DNA from: Gnetum montanum
Taxonomy: Eukaryota > Streptophyta > Gnetopsida > Gnetales > Gnetaceae
Direction of reading: 5' to 3'
Length of the DNA: 64,000 bases
NCBI GenBank assembly: GCA_015680685.1
Contig: MNCI01018990.1
Coordinates: forward strand, 376,739 to 440,738
Positions 1-10,399 of this stretch are shown piece after piece. Each line of letters opens with the position of its first letter. Within the stretch, counting starts at the first letter, position 1. The notes under the pieces are model-generated. The model was not told where the DNA came from. It did no database searches and worked only from the letters and a program-made list of their open reading frames with translations. The translations under genes were made by a program, and so were the position numbers.

Positions 1-871
1 TGATACTAAGGTATGGTTCTTTTGATATAGCAGGAAATGAGTCCACTTCATCCATACATCCACAAATTTCTATGGTCTCTCTCGGCTTGGAAATGTATAG
101 TTCCTTTCTAAATAAGAACTATAACGAATCAGTGACTAGGCATTTCTCAAACTAAGGAAGGACTAAAGGATTGAAAAGGGTGTGACTTCAAGGGAACTTG
201 ATGCATTTGTGTTGGCCATTCTCTTAGGTGCTTAGATGTTTTCTTCTTGATTTTTCTTACCGTTTTGATGTTACTTAATCATCGGGAAGCTAAGCTCATA
301 AAAATAACAAAGTCTTTGCATGGTGTGATTCTCACGTATAAACACATAAAATAAAATAAAATAAGAGAAAGTGAGAATTCAAAGTACACCCCTTAGACGA
401 AATAATCATTTGGGCTACAAGCACTGGTTATGGAACTAAAATAAAAATGTTCCCTCTAACTAAGGCTCTTCTCACTTCCCATTCTCTTCTCCTTCGTTTC
501 GTTGGAATGGTGGTGGCTCTTGGGTGAAGGCATTCTTGTTACTTCAAGAGGATGGATTGAATGAATGCATTAATGCAAAGTCACTAAAAGTGGTTTGTTT
601 GAGGCCAGACTTGGAATGGGACCTGCTAAGTCACATTAACCATGAACTACACACAAGGCTATACACCACCTTGTTCGTGGGATTCCATTCCATTCTCTTC
701 TTTCCATAATTCTTTCTTCATTGTTCACCTCATTGTTGGTTGTATCATTAGTGTATATTTTGGTTAACACATTAATTTCTTTTTGGTAAATTCTTGCGAT
801 TAAGACTTTAACTCTTGTTCCAAATGACATTCCTAGAGCCTACGGACTCTTCGAATGTGGGTTTGTCAAGG

Positions 872-905
872 CATTAAGGGCATGAGGCTACTTTGGGGAG
901 GACAC
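872..905 (+). other. Conserved non-coding box in the post-integrase region of E1
   Basis: The segment around GGGCATGAGGCTACTTTGG is repeated with few changes in every Athila-like copy here: E5 (minus, 9091-9130), E8 (minus, 36361-36400), E9 (minus, 47828-47866), E4 (plus, 14631-14675) and E7 (minus, 26395-26440). No open frame crosses it in all copies. It lies about 190 bp upstream of the internal polypurine-like box in E1, E5 and E8. Function unknown; a cis-acting RNA or DNA signal is my inference. Confidence 0.6.
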
Positions 906-1082
906 ACAGACATTCCTATTTGGTGCACTAGTTAAATTCTTTTCCTTAACATTTTTGCAATCCACTCTATTTTGTTCATTTCCATCTTGACATCCATTTC
1001 ATCAACATTATAGTTATCTCTTTTTTTCCATCTTTCTTGTTATTTTTCTTTCTCCATTCTATCGCTACCGAAGGTTCACTCT

Positions 1083-1100
1083 TAGTCATGGGGGTCCGGA
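1083..1100 (+). other. Internal polypurine-like box of E1
   Basis: CTTAGTCATGGGGGTCC repeats the core of the true 3' polypurine tract (ATCATGGGGGTATG at 1637) about 550 bp earlier. Equivalent boxes occur in E5 (8896-8912), E8 (36173-36190) and E9 (47640-47655), at a similar distance from the LTR. It could prime an extra plus-strand initiation, as a central polypurine tract does in some retroviruses, or it could be a relic of duplication. Confidence 0.55.
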
Positions 1101-1194
1101 CCCAAATTTTTTGATTTTCTCCTAACCCCTACACCTTCGGTAGTCACCACTATGATATCTCCAGATCCATATCAGTCATACCACAACTTAGCCA

Positions 1195-1504
1195 ATGGAC
1201 CTTTCACTGAAGCAAGGTATCAATTGAATTATGATTCATTTACCCTTGCTAATATAAAGACTGTGTTATGTGTGCAGATGGAAATCATGCAAAAATGGAT
1301 TGGATCTGGAGGGAACACTTGGAATGGATTGGTGTTGAAGCAGCTATGCAAAGAACGAGATGGATGGCATGCTTACAGATGGACAAAAAAAGGCATAATC
1401 TTGGCATTTGCAGTAGCAGACTTCTTCTCTCTTCTCTCTTCTCTCTTAGCTGTCAAATAAGGCCTGATGTCAAATGTATAAGGTGTTCACTCTTGTTGTC
1501 ATGA
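1195..1504 (+). CDS. Small 3' ORF of E1, candidate two-exon gene
   Basis: An ATG in context CCAATGG (1195) opens 7 codons ending at CAAG (1216). Then comes a 61-bp interval that starts GTATCA and ends TGTGTGCAG (1217-1277), and the frame resumes after it. Read straight through, the frame hits a stop inside the interval; with the interval removed it stays open to 1504. The second part begins DGNHAKMDW and includes WREHLEWIG, shared with E8 and E9 (WRKHSGWIG, MDW). I do not recognise the product. The LTR transcript would have to be long or separately promoted to express it. Splicing is inferred from GT-AG signals conserved in the other copies. Confidence 0.45.
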
Positions 1505-1632
1505 ACACAGTTTTGTCTTGTCTTGTAATGATGATCTGTTCACATGTCATCCCATTCACCATTAGTTTCATTTGAGTCAATAATCCCATACCTTCCCAGT
1601 ATTTTGTAAGGAACTCGAGGACAAGTTTTTAT

Positions 1633-1647
1633 TCAATCATGGGGGTA
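1633..1647 (+). promoter_or_regulatory. Polypurine tract of E1
   Basis: TCAATCATGGGGGTA lies directly against the TGATG start of the 3' LTR, the position used to prime plus-strand DNA synthesis in LTR retrotransposons. The upstream stretch GGAACTCGAGGACAAG is also shared with the other copies. Confidence 0.75.
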
Positions 1648-1757
1648 TGATGGGACACGATATTGCATGGTTCGTGATATCGTGTACGCGATATTGCTTC
1701 TTCCCCTGTGATATCGCATACATGATATTGTAGTGCACTACCAAATCTATAAATAAG
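1648..1757 (+). promoter_or_regulatory. U3 promoter of E1: GATATC palindrome array plus TATA box
   Basis: In about 100 bp there are five or six near-copies of CGATATTGC or TGATATCGCATAC, then the TATA box CTATAAATAAGAGG (1747-1760). The same arrangement recurs in the LTRs of E4, E5, E7, E8, E9 and E11, although the individual repeats differ. It is presumably the RNA polymerase II promoter of the element. Confidence 0.7.
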
Positions 1758-2476
1758 AGGCAAATCTTCCTTGTTTCACACTCTAGGCCTAGACCGTAGT
1801 GAAACTCTGGTAGTTTTACCTCTCCAGAGATAGAATAATTTCCATGTGCCTACAGTAGGAGCTCCAAAGTGAACGAATCTTTATTCAAGCAAATATTGTA
1901 CCTGAACACAAGTTTGTGTATGGAAATAAAAATGAACTTCTTGGATAAACCTTGCAATGCATGGAATAGGCTAAATAGGATTTTACTTATTGTTATTTAT
2001 TGTTTATCATTTAAATGCTTTATTAGTTAATTAAATCTCTCTCAACCCTTCTCCCATAGTTAAGTGCATTTAGTACGACTGCTTCGAGCACGTGCATTAT
2101 GCTTGGTGATCTCGGTAATGAATAACATTTGGTAATCAAGGTTGCATTGGTTCAAGGTGTGAACGGTAAGTGGGAATGGATGCTAATGCTAGGTTAATTA
2201 AGGCTTAGTTAGTTAGTTAAAGTTAGTTAATTAGTCTCTTCACCCTTCACCTCATTAACATAGGAGATAAAACATAAAAACTATAAAAATCACATACCTC
2301 AAACTTACTTAACCATACAACCGTGACAAATACAAGTAAGTCTGGGAAGACAACGAATGATTAACCTTAAGTGTTCCATAAGGCGTGTAGGCACTTAGTT
2401 TGTGGAGTTTGACCAAATCATGCATGTAATGCTCGTATTCGTATGGTTGAGTGTAGGGGTACCTCACCACTCATCA
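1648..2476 (+). repeat. 3' LTR of E1 (829 bp)
   Basis: Begins TGATGGGACACGATATTGC and ends GGTACCTCACCACTCATCA, a 5-bp inverted terminal pair TGATG/CATCA. It follows a polypurine tract directly. A very short U3 (about 100 bp) precedes the TATA box; the R-U5 part carries the segments found in all the other Athila-like LTRs of the window. Confidence 0.88.
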
Positions 2477-3690
2477 CTTTTCAATTGCCTCTAGAAGTTG
2501 CAACAGCTGCAGGACAACCACAACCACCACCTCAACCACCACATCCACCTAAAGCTGGTGAGGGCCTGTCAGACCCACTGCCACTAGGAATCGTATGATC
2601 CTCTTCAACAACTTCAACATCTTAGTGGGGATGTAAGTCCATTGTTGTCAAGATGTTCAATTTTTCTATCCATGAACACCCCAGTTTTGTAATTTCCTTT
2701 CGTACACTTGAGCACTTGTGTGTATTGATATTTTTTGTGATGTGTGTCGCTAGTCACCTCATACCTTCCAAATTGTAACAAACTTGAGGACGAGTTTTCA
2801 CTTAGTCATGGGGGTATGATGAAGTATCCAGTCCACTGCATCGAATGGGCCATGTGGACAAAGCCTTGTTAACACAGACACATTAATGTGACCCTGTTGA
2901 TGTACCTTTCCAGGCGTTGACATGGCCTTGTCAACATAGAGTCCATTTTCTACTATAAATAGGCATGCACCTACTACATTTATGACACGTTTTGTTCAAG
3001 TTGTAGGAAAGCTCTTGTAGTTTTTTTTGTAGGAGTTAAATTATTTTCCAAGTGCTCTTAGACATAGTTCAAAGAGTGTATGGCTCTTTATTCAAGCACT
3101 AATGTACCTAAGCCCATTGACATGAATGACAATAAAGACAAGGTTTTTGAACATTCCTTATAGCATTTGAACTAGATTACTTAAGAATTAATATTTTAAT
3201 ACTTTAATAATTTTAATGATTTTTGTTATCACTTTATAGTTACAGGTACATTTTAGTAGTCCATGAGAACACATAAGCACGACCACCTTGAACATATGTC
3301 TAACACTTGGCAACCCAATGACACTGGCAACCCAATAGTGGTTAGGACATGCTTGGGATGTGCACAGAGGGTGGGACCGAATGCTTATGCTAGGGATAGT
3401 TGAGTGATAGTGTAGTGAAATCTTACATTATTTAGCCTTTTACCCCCTATATTAGAAGAATTAGATATTATAGATAAAAGAAAACATATAAAAATCATAT
3501 GCCTTAGTCTCACTTAACCATCATCCTAGAATGTCACAAGTGAGGTTGAGAGGATAACGACCATTCTAACTAGGATTTTGATGGCTAGAATACTATGCAT
3601 AAGTGCTCGTAGTCTTCGGAATTTGATTGGATCGCACATGAACACTTGTGATTCATATGGTTGAGTGTAGGAGTATCTCATCGCTCATCA
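2477..3690 (+). mobile_element. E2: Athila-like element, 3' tail and 3' LTR
   Basis: 2477-2816 resembles the last 170 bp before the LTR of E1 (ACCTTCCAAATTGTAA, then GAGGACGAG, then the polypurine tract TTAGTCATGGGGGTA at 2802-2816). The rest of E2 upstream was displaced by the insertion of E1 and lies off the window. On the right the LTR ends at 3690, next to gag sequence of E3, so E2 sits in the gag gene of E3. The target duplication should read AGTAT (3691-3695). Confidence 0.75.
2817..3690 (+). repeat. 3' LTR of E2 (874 bp) with a divergent U3
   Basis: Starts TGATGAAGTATCCAGTCC and ends GAGTATCTCATCGCTCATCA. The body downstream of the TATA box (CTATAAATAGG near 2953) matches the other Athila-like LTRs, but the U3 has no GATATC motifs. 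It has instead TTGACATGGCCTTGTCAAC and related copies, a different inverted-repeat vocabulary. Confidence 0.82.
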
Positions 3691-3699
3691 AGTATCTAA

Positions 3700-4420
3700 T
3701 TTGAGAAAATAGATTCAAGGATAGAAGTAAGGAATACATGAATCCCTTGATGAGGCAATCAATAGATACTATTCATTATTACATAGGTGTTTAGGCCATG
3801 GATTTTCTTAAAGGGAGTAACTATAACACATTGTTAATGGACTATGAAACAAGACAAGGGAAATCCTTAGGGTATGTGCCCAAGGTTGGTTATTTGAGAT
3901 GATAGCTCATCATATTGAAAGACTCATTAACCAAGTGGCAAAAGAATAAGGAGAGTTAAGAAAAAGAAAATCAACAAAAGAATCCAATAGAAATCCCATC
4001 ATTAGAAAAAGGGATGTAAGAATATGTGAATTGTAAGAAGAGGAAACTTTGGAAGATATGATTGAACAAAAGACTTGACTAATTTAAAAATCAATTAATG
4101 ACATTGTAGCTAAGGTAGAGAAAATATGGGATTATATAGATGAGAAATTTTTATATAGCATTGAAGATAGTAGAGGAGAAGACTAAACAAGCCCTAAACT
4201 GAAGCAAAGAAAAGAAGAGACAAAGGACAAGAACACTACAAAAATAAAAGAAAAGTTATTGTAGTGGAGGAAATCATGAACTCTAGTTCAAAAGATGATG
4301 AAGGATGCAAAGTGTGCTAATACAAACATTTAAAGGGATGTTACGTTGTTATAGCCCACTTACAAGAGTTCAAGCATATGTCCTTAATCCAAAGGTTGTC
4401 AAGAAACAGATGCCCAGAAG
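3700..4420 (+). pseudogene. gag remnant of E3
   Basis: Broken reading frames resemble the gag of E8 and E7. They include the tract corresponding to the end of the gag core (YYSLLHRCLGHG-like) and, near 4308-4380, a zinc-knuckle relic of the form C-x2-C-x3-H-x3-C followed by AHLQE. Many stops make it non-functional. In the intact family Gag forms the virus-like particle and binds the RNA. Confidence 0.55.
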
Positions 4421-5129
4421 TTTACCTTATCCACAAGGAAAATTCAAAAAACCCTACTACTAAACATACTATTTAAGTGGGGCATATTCTCAACCATAAG
4501 AATAGGACTAGCAGTAGTGGCAACAACCACAAGTATAGGGAATGCCACTACCAAAGCAGTAATATCCATATAGGTAACCTAATCCCTATGGATACTATTC
4601 TCAATGTCTAATCTCTCTATGGAATACTTCACTTCATGTTTCATCTCACTACTATTTGCTAGAATATCATCAACCCACTACTTCATGGATGGATCTAAAT
4701 TCTTACATATTCCAACTAGTAGCGAGTTCCTTACTTCAAACTCCTAACTTCCTACTACCAGTACCACCACCAATCATGTAAGGAGGGTTGCTAGCATAGC
4801 TACAACAAAAGAACACTACTAGAGTAGTCACCACACAAGAGGGTGTAATAATAACTAAAACAAGGGGTAGGAAATGTCCTTTTTTTGTAGCAAGTCTAGA
4901 AAAGGTTTGATGGGAACTTCATCTAACTCTACTTCATTAACACATACTCCAAGAAACATTATGCTTCTAGTACCTATAGTTAATAATGTCATAACTATCA
5001 AGTTCACACATATGATAAGACAATGGATTAAAGTAGGAGCACTTCCCAAGAAGAGAATAGATCCTAGGAGTCCCTTAGTTTACCTTCAAATAGCAGGACT
5101 TAAACCATGCAAGGCTCTCGTATATTCTT

Positions 5130-5495
5130 AGTTAGAAGTAAACTTCATTTCATAAGACATGTACAAGGCCTTAGATCTATCTCCTCCAAAGAAGAACAAT
5201 ATTCGATTAGAGCTTGTAAACTAATTCATTACTATTTCACTTGAACAAGTGGAAGATGTTATTACTACCATAAGTGGTTGGCCCTATCTTGTTGATTTCT
5301 TAGTTATCCATGTGGAAACGAACAAAGGGGAATTCCCCATAATTATGCAAAGAGCATGGGTTAGCACCATAGATGTTAAGCTTGGGATAAGAGATTTTTC
5401 CTTAGAAATATCCAAGGAAGATGAAGCCAGAATCATTTAGAGATGCAGAGTTCCATGTATTGCATACAGTGATAATAGGTGCAATTATGTCCAGA
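5130..5495 (+). pseudogene. Retropepsin-like protease remnant of E3
   Basis: The frame at 5249-5440 reads VEDVITTISGW, then DFLVIHVETNKGEFPIIM and RAWVSTIDVKLGIRDFSLEI. This is collinear with the protease region of E5, E8 and E9 (ITTxxGWxYPAxFLVIQVNN...FPIIMGRAWxSTI). The active-site Asp region just upstream is interrupted by stops. In intact members it cleaves the Gag-Pol polyprotein. Confidence 0.6.
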
Positions 5496-6039
5496 AGATC
5501 TAGATCACAAAATATGAAAACATCACAACATGCAATAAATGCTTAGAAGACATGTGTATAAAAAAGTGCTTATATGCAACAACCACTCAATAGAAGGTAC
5601 CCAGTGGTGAATTACTAAAGAAGAAACAAAATCCAAATTATGCATAGAGCCATTATAAAAAATCACAAGTGCCTATGTTGAAGAAATGATTAAGTTATAA
5701 TAGATAAAAAGATAACCTCATTACATGAACTCACATTAAGAGGAAGATATTAAATGGGGATAATTAGAGATACAATAGACATGTGAACCAGAATCCTTAG
5801 AACTGAAAACCCTACTAGATATGCTTGAATATGATTTTTTAAATAATAAAAAATCAATAATTATAAATGTTAAACTTAAAAAAGAAAGAAAAAATTTATT
5901 GGAAGTGATAAATAAGTGTCTAACCACATTTGCATGGTCCTATGATGAAATCACTAAAATTTATCCATGCATCTACCAACATCAAATCTATACAAATCTA
6001 GCTATTAAACCACATCACCAACCTTAAAGAAGGTTAAAC

Positions 6040-7275
6040 CCAAAATTTAAGGAAGTTGTCAAGTAAGAGTTTGAAAAAATATTGAAGGTCAAGTTCATCT
6101 ATCCTATAGCAGACAGTGAATGGGTCAGCTTGTTAGTCATTGTTCCAAGGAAAGGTGACAACTGGGAGGGTCTACATTGATTTTATATTGTTAAACATGA
6201 CAATGTTTAAGGACCATTTCCCTATGCAATTTGTTGATGAAGTCTTGGATACCATTGTAGGACACTAGTGTTAAAACGTTTTAGATGGATATAGTAGGTA
6301 CAATCAAATTCACATTGCACTAGAAGACCAAGAAAAAACCACATTCACAAGTCCATGGGAGACATTTTCATACAAGAAAATTCCCTTTGGCTTATGTACT
6401 TGCCTCACAACCTTCTAGATACTTGTACTAAGCATTTTCTAGAAGCAAATTAGCAATGAAGTTAAATTTTTTCTAGATGATTTGTTCACATATGAGGGAG
6501 ATTTTAATCAAGCCTTTATAGAAAGTATTGAAGAGATATGTAGAAACTAATTTGAAGCTCAAATAGCAAAAAAGCCACTTAATGGTCCAAGATGACATAG
6601 TTCTAGGACATAAAGTATATTACCAAGGAATATAAGTAAATCAATAAAAGATTAGAGTCATTCAAAGTATCACTCAAAGGCCACAAACTATCAAAAATAT
6701 CAAATCATTTCTTGGACATATAGGATACTATCGAATATTTATTGAAAGCTTTTCAAAGATTGCCAAACCACTGGTGGAGCTAACTAAGAAAGATGCACAA
6801 TTTTGGTGGATAGAGTAATGTGAGAAAGCATTTAAAACCTTGAAACAAAAGTTAATTGAAATACCAATCTTTCAAGCTTTAGATTGATCTAAGCCTTTCC
6901 ACATTATGAAAAATGCTTCAAACTACTTACTAGAAGTAGTACTAACCCAACTGTATAAGAAAAAAGACCTTATTATATATAATTTTCTAGTCACAGTATC
7001 ATTGAGACACAATTGAATTACACCACCACAAAAAAGGAGTTTATGGCTATGGTGTATGTACTTGAAAAATTCAGACACTATGTGCTCGGTTATCCTATTT
7101 CTATTCATATTGATCATGGCACCATAAAATTTCTAATGAACAAACTAGTGGTTAGTCATAGAGTGAGAAGATTACTTATCATCTTACAAGATTTTGACAT
7201 TACCATGATTGATAAGAAAGGAACCAAAAATATTGTAGAAAATCATTTATCAAGACTCAAATGGGAATCCTAAGA
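6040..7275 (+). pseudogene. Reverse transcriptase and RNase H remnants of E3
   Basis: Pieces in shifting frames spell an Athila-type polymerase: ADSEWVS, MFKDHFPMQFVDEVLDTI, LDGYSRYNQIHIALEDQ, TSPWETFSYKKIPFGLC and the catalytic-loop relic FFLDDLFTYEG near 6460-6490. The RNase H portion is best preserved at 7013-7273 (LEKFRHYVLGYPISIHIDHG, ending IVENHLSRLKWES). Frameshifts and stops are frequent. It ends at the E4 insertion in the linker to integrase. Confidence 0.75.
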
Positions 7276-7389
7276 AAATGATGAACCAATATTAGACTAA
7301 TTTCCTAATGAAGACTTATTTACCAAAATGGAAATAGTTGTAGACTTACTAGAGGCATCATGGCTTACTGATTGCCTAGCATATCTCAC

Positions 7390-7466
7390 TAATGAGTCAT
7401 AATTTTATCAGCTCTAATATCGGATACCTACTATTGGAGTTGCAATATTGGATATGTGATATCGGG
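7390..7466 (+). repeat. 5' LTR remnant of E4 (first 77 bp)
   Basis: Contains the start of U3 with GATATC-type motifs (AATATCGGATAC, GCAATATTGGATATGTGATATCGGG) and stops where the TGATGAGTGGCG end of E5 begins. Confidence 0.75.
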
Positions 7467-8312
7467 TGATGAGTGGCGAGGTACCCCTACGTTCAACCAT
7501 ACGAATACAAGTGTTATGCATGATCTGGTTGAACTCCAAGGACTAAGTGCTTATGCACCTTCATAGAACAAGGATGGGTTAGGTGATCATTGTCTTCCCA
7601 AGCTTACTTGTATGGCACGATTGTATGGTTAAGTAAACTTGAGGTATATGATTTTTATGCTTTTTATGTTTTATGTCCTAGTGCTAAAGAGGGAATAAGT
7701 GAATTGATTGAATAACTAACTTAAATTAACAAATCAGCTAGGTCCTAACTAGTCCTAACGCCGACATCCATTTTCACTTTCCATACACATCCTAAACTAG
7801 TGCAACACTACTGGGATTACCAAACACTAATCGTTACTGGGTTACCAAGTGTTCCATGCATGCTTGAAGTGGTCATACTAAGTGTGCTTACTTGTGAAAA
7901 TTAACAAATCAATAAAAGTAACATTAATTAAATAATGAAAGCATTAATGAACTATAAATAACATTAAGGGTAAGAAATAAGCTATTTTGAATGCTACAAG
8001 ATTTATCACAAAGTTTGTCTTTATTTCTGGATACAAGGTATGCTTAGGTACACAATGCTAAAACAAAGATATGTTCACTTTATGACTCCTACTATGGGCA
8101 CTCAGAAATAATTCTAACTCTGAGAGGAAGAAGCTACAAGAGTTTGGGTAAGGGATAAGAAACTAAATTGCCAAACCGAGTGCACCCACCTCTTATTTAT
8201 AGGTAACGAGATGGATCCCGATATCATATGTCTGATATCACTTGGTAGGATTTGATATTGCAGAATAAATATCGTGGATGCAATATTGTGACCTCAATAT
8301 GATGGCTTATCA
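7467..8312 (-). repeat. 3' LTR of E5 (846 bp)
   Basis: On the plus strand it runs from TGATGAGTGGCGAGGTACC to GATGGCTTATCA and abuts TACCCCCATGACTAAATG, the reverse complement of a polypurine tract. A TATA box (reverse of TTATTTATAGG) is near 8196-8206, about 107 bp from the U3 end, with GATATC-type motifs between. Confidence 0.87.
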
Positions 8313-8330
8313 TACCCCCATGACTAAATG
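8313..8330 (-). promoter_or_regulatory. Polypurine tract of E5
   Basis: Minus-strand sequence CATTTAGTCATGGGGGTA directly adjoins the LTR start. Two more copies of the box lie at 8896-8912 and 10226-10245. Confidence 0.7.
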
Positions 8331-8449
8331 AAAACTCATCCTCAAGTTCCTTACAAAATATTGGGAAAGTATGGGATTGCTGATTGAATGACAACTAATG
8401 ATGACATGTGATGATAGACTCAAAGTGCTCAAGGAACGAATCAACAAAT

Positions 8450-8529
8450 ATATTACAGCATTGGTGTTCATGCCCATTGTGGTGAACACTATACATAGAT
8501 GACATCCAGACCCTCATTTGACAGCTTGA

Positions 8530-8561
<32 letters not shown>

Positions 8562-8788
8562 GCATGTTTCTACCAATGTAGAAACTATGCACACTATTGT
8601 TCATCCATAGACACATGTCCAAACTTATTCCTTGCATAAATTCTCTCTCTCCAGTCCATCCTAAGTGCTCCCTCTTATCCCAATCCATTTTTCATGTAAT
8701 CATCATCTTCACACACAACAAACTCATGGATTAGAAAGGGTAGATAAAACCTAATGCAACTGATACCTTGCCTCAATATAAAGCACAT
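8450..8788 (-). pseudogene. Small 3' ORF of E5 with the 60-bp intron-like segment
   Basis: Counterpart of the small ORF of E1. The ATG is at 8788; the first 22 nt end in CAAG; the segment 8766-8707 (60 bp) starts GTATCAGTTG and ends GTGTGAAG just before ATGATG. Downstream the conserved MDW...REHLGW block is present but in a shifted frame, so it is broken. A GA-repeat lies in the 3' part. Confidence 0.45.
8529..8554. repeat. Short (GA)n microsatellite in E5
   Basis: About a dozen GA dinucleotides in a row. The same position in E1, E8, E9 and E11 has shorter GA- or CTCT-rich tracts, so it expanded within the element. Confidence 0.85.
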
Positions 8789-10399
8789 TGGCTAGGTTGT
8801 GGGTATGGCAGATACTGGGTTAGAGGTTTATGATTAATAACTACCCAAGGTGTAGGGGTAAGATAATTATGGAATGGAAAAATTTGTGACAAGGTCCCCC
8901 ATGACTAAGACCTAACCTTCGGTAGCAATAGGGTGGAAAACTTTAAAGAATAAGAAGGATAAGAGAAATAACAATGGTGAAGCCAATAAAATAAAAGAAA
9001 AAATAGATGTCATTGATGGGGTGAATGAGAAATAGTTGATTATGAGAAATGTTGAAGGGAAAGAGCTTAACAATTATACCAAAAAGGAATGCCAGTGGGT
9101 CCTCCCAAAAGTAAGCTCATGCCCTGAATGCCTTGACAAACCTACAAACCAAAGAGTCTGTAGGCTCTTGAAATGACATATGGAAACAAAGGTTAAGAAC
9201 TTATCCACAAGAGTTTTACCAAAGACTAACAATGTTTCAAACAAGATATAGACTCATCATAAAACTAGCAATGAGATGGAATGTGGAAAGCAATATAGAA
9301 AGAGAGGAGAGAATGGGATGAAGTCCCAAAATTAAGGTGGTGTAAAGTCCTGTGTGTAATATGTGGTGAAGTTGACTTAATAAAATTTTTTCCAAATCTA
9401 GATTCAACCATCCACATCCAGTGGTCACGCATCAACACACTTGACCAACCCATCCTCCCGAAGTAATAAGAATGTGTCCACAGAGCCACCACCATCCCAA
9501 TAAGAGAAGAAGCAGGAAGTGAGAAAGGGCCTTAGTTAGAGGGAACCTTTAGGTATGGGTAACATGTATTTCCAGTGCCATAACTAATGCTTGTAGCCCA
9601 TGTTTCTTTATTATGTCTAAGGGGCATGCTTTGAATTCTCACCAGTTTTTTCTTTGAATGTGAGAACCACACCATGTAAAGACTTATTTGATTTAGTTAA
9701 TCCTTGATATTTGGTTAAGAGCGGGATGGAAAAAAACCTATGAAAAACATCCAAATACCCATAAAAATAGCTAGCACAAATGCATCAAATCCCCTTGGGT
9801 TCACACCCTTTTCCATCCATTTGAATCTTTCTTTGGTTTGAAGAGTATTAAGGCACCAATTCATTAACAAGTTTACTTAGAAAAGGGACAATACATTTCC
9901 AAAACAAGGGAGACCATAGAGTTGTATGGATAATCGGGTGATGTGGACTCATTACTTATTTTATCAAAAGAAATCATATCTTAGCATCAACATTGAAAGT
10001 CAAAGGTAAAAACCAAACATTAGCAATAAACACTTATTATAATACAAACCACCATCGTGAGCACTTATTATGTGACAAGTAGGAGTAAGGTAAATAAAGA
10101 AATAGTAAAAATTTTAACGATGGTGTAAAACAAAAAATAAGTAAATAGGAAAAAATATGTGAAACAAAAATATGTAAAACAAAAAAGGTAAAGGAACTAA
10201 GAGCTTAGAATGGTTAGCATTGGTGGCCATCTCCCCCACAACTAAGTTGGAAGTAGGAGATCTGAAATAATGAGCAAGGTTGTCCACCAACAGAGGTAGT
10301 ATTAGTACTGGCTATATTAGACTCATGGAAAGGTTTGGTTTGCTAGATGTTGACTAATAATTTCTTACCCAGGCTTTCAGGTTTATAAATCATCATGGC

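Larger units (their letters stand above)
1..2476 (+). mobile_element. E1: Athila-like LTR retrotransposon, 3' part only
   Basis: The window opens inside this element, downstream of its integrase. Bases 1-1647 are the non-coding and small-ORF region that in E5, E8 and E9 lies between integrase and the 3' LTR, here on the plus strand. A polypurine tract at 1633-1647 and a complete 3' LTR follow. After the LTR the sequence switches at 2477 to the tail of another element (E2), so E1 inserted into E2. The expected right-hand target duplication is CTTTT (2477-2481); its partner lies outside the window. Family assignment rests on similarity of the LTR ends and internal boxes to E8, whose pol is Athila-like. 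Confidence 0.85.

Noticed and set aside
1648-1745. GATATC arrays considered as a CRISPR array or satellite
   Set aside because: Units are short, irregular, without spacers of constant length, and always sit at the LTR U3 or the internal promoter position.
4855-5131. Overlapping ORFs on both strands at 4855-5131
   Set aside because: They lie in the E3 gag-protease interval; neither frame matches the collinear protein of E8, and both end at decay stops.
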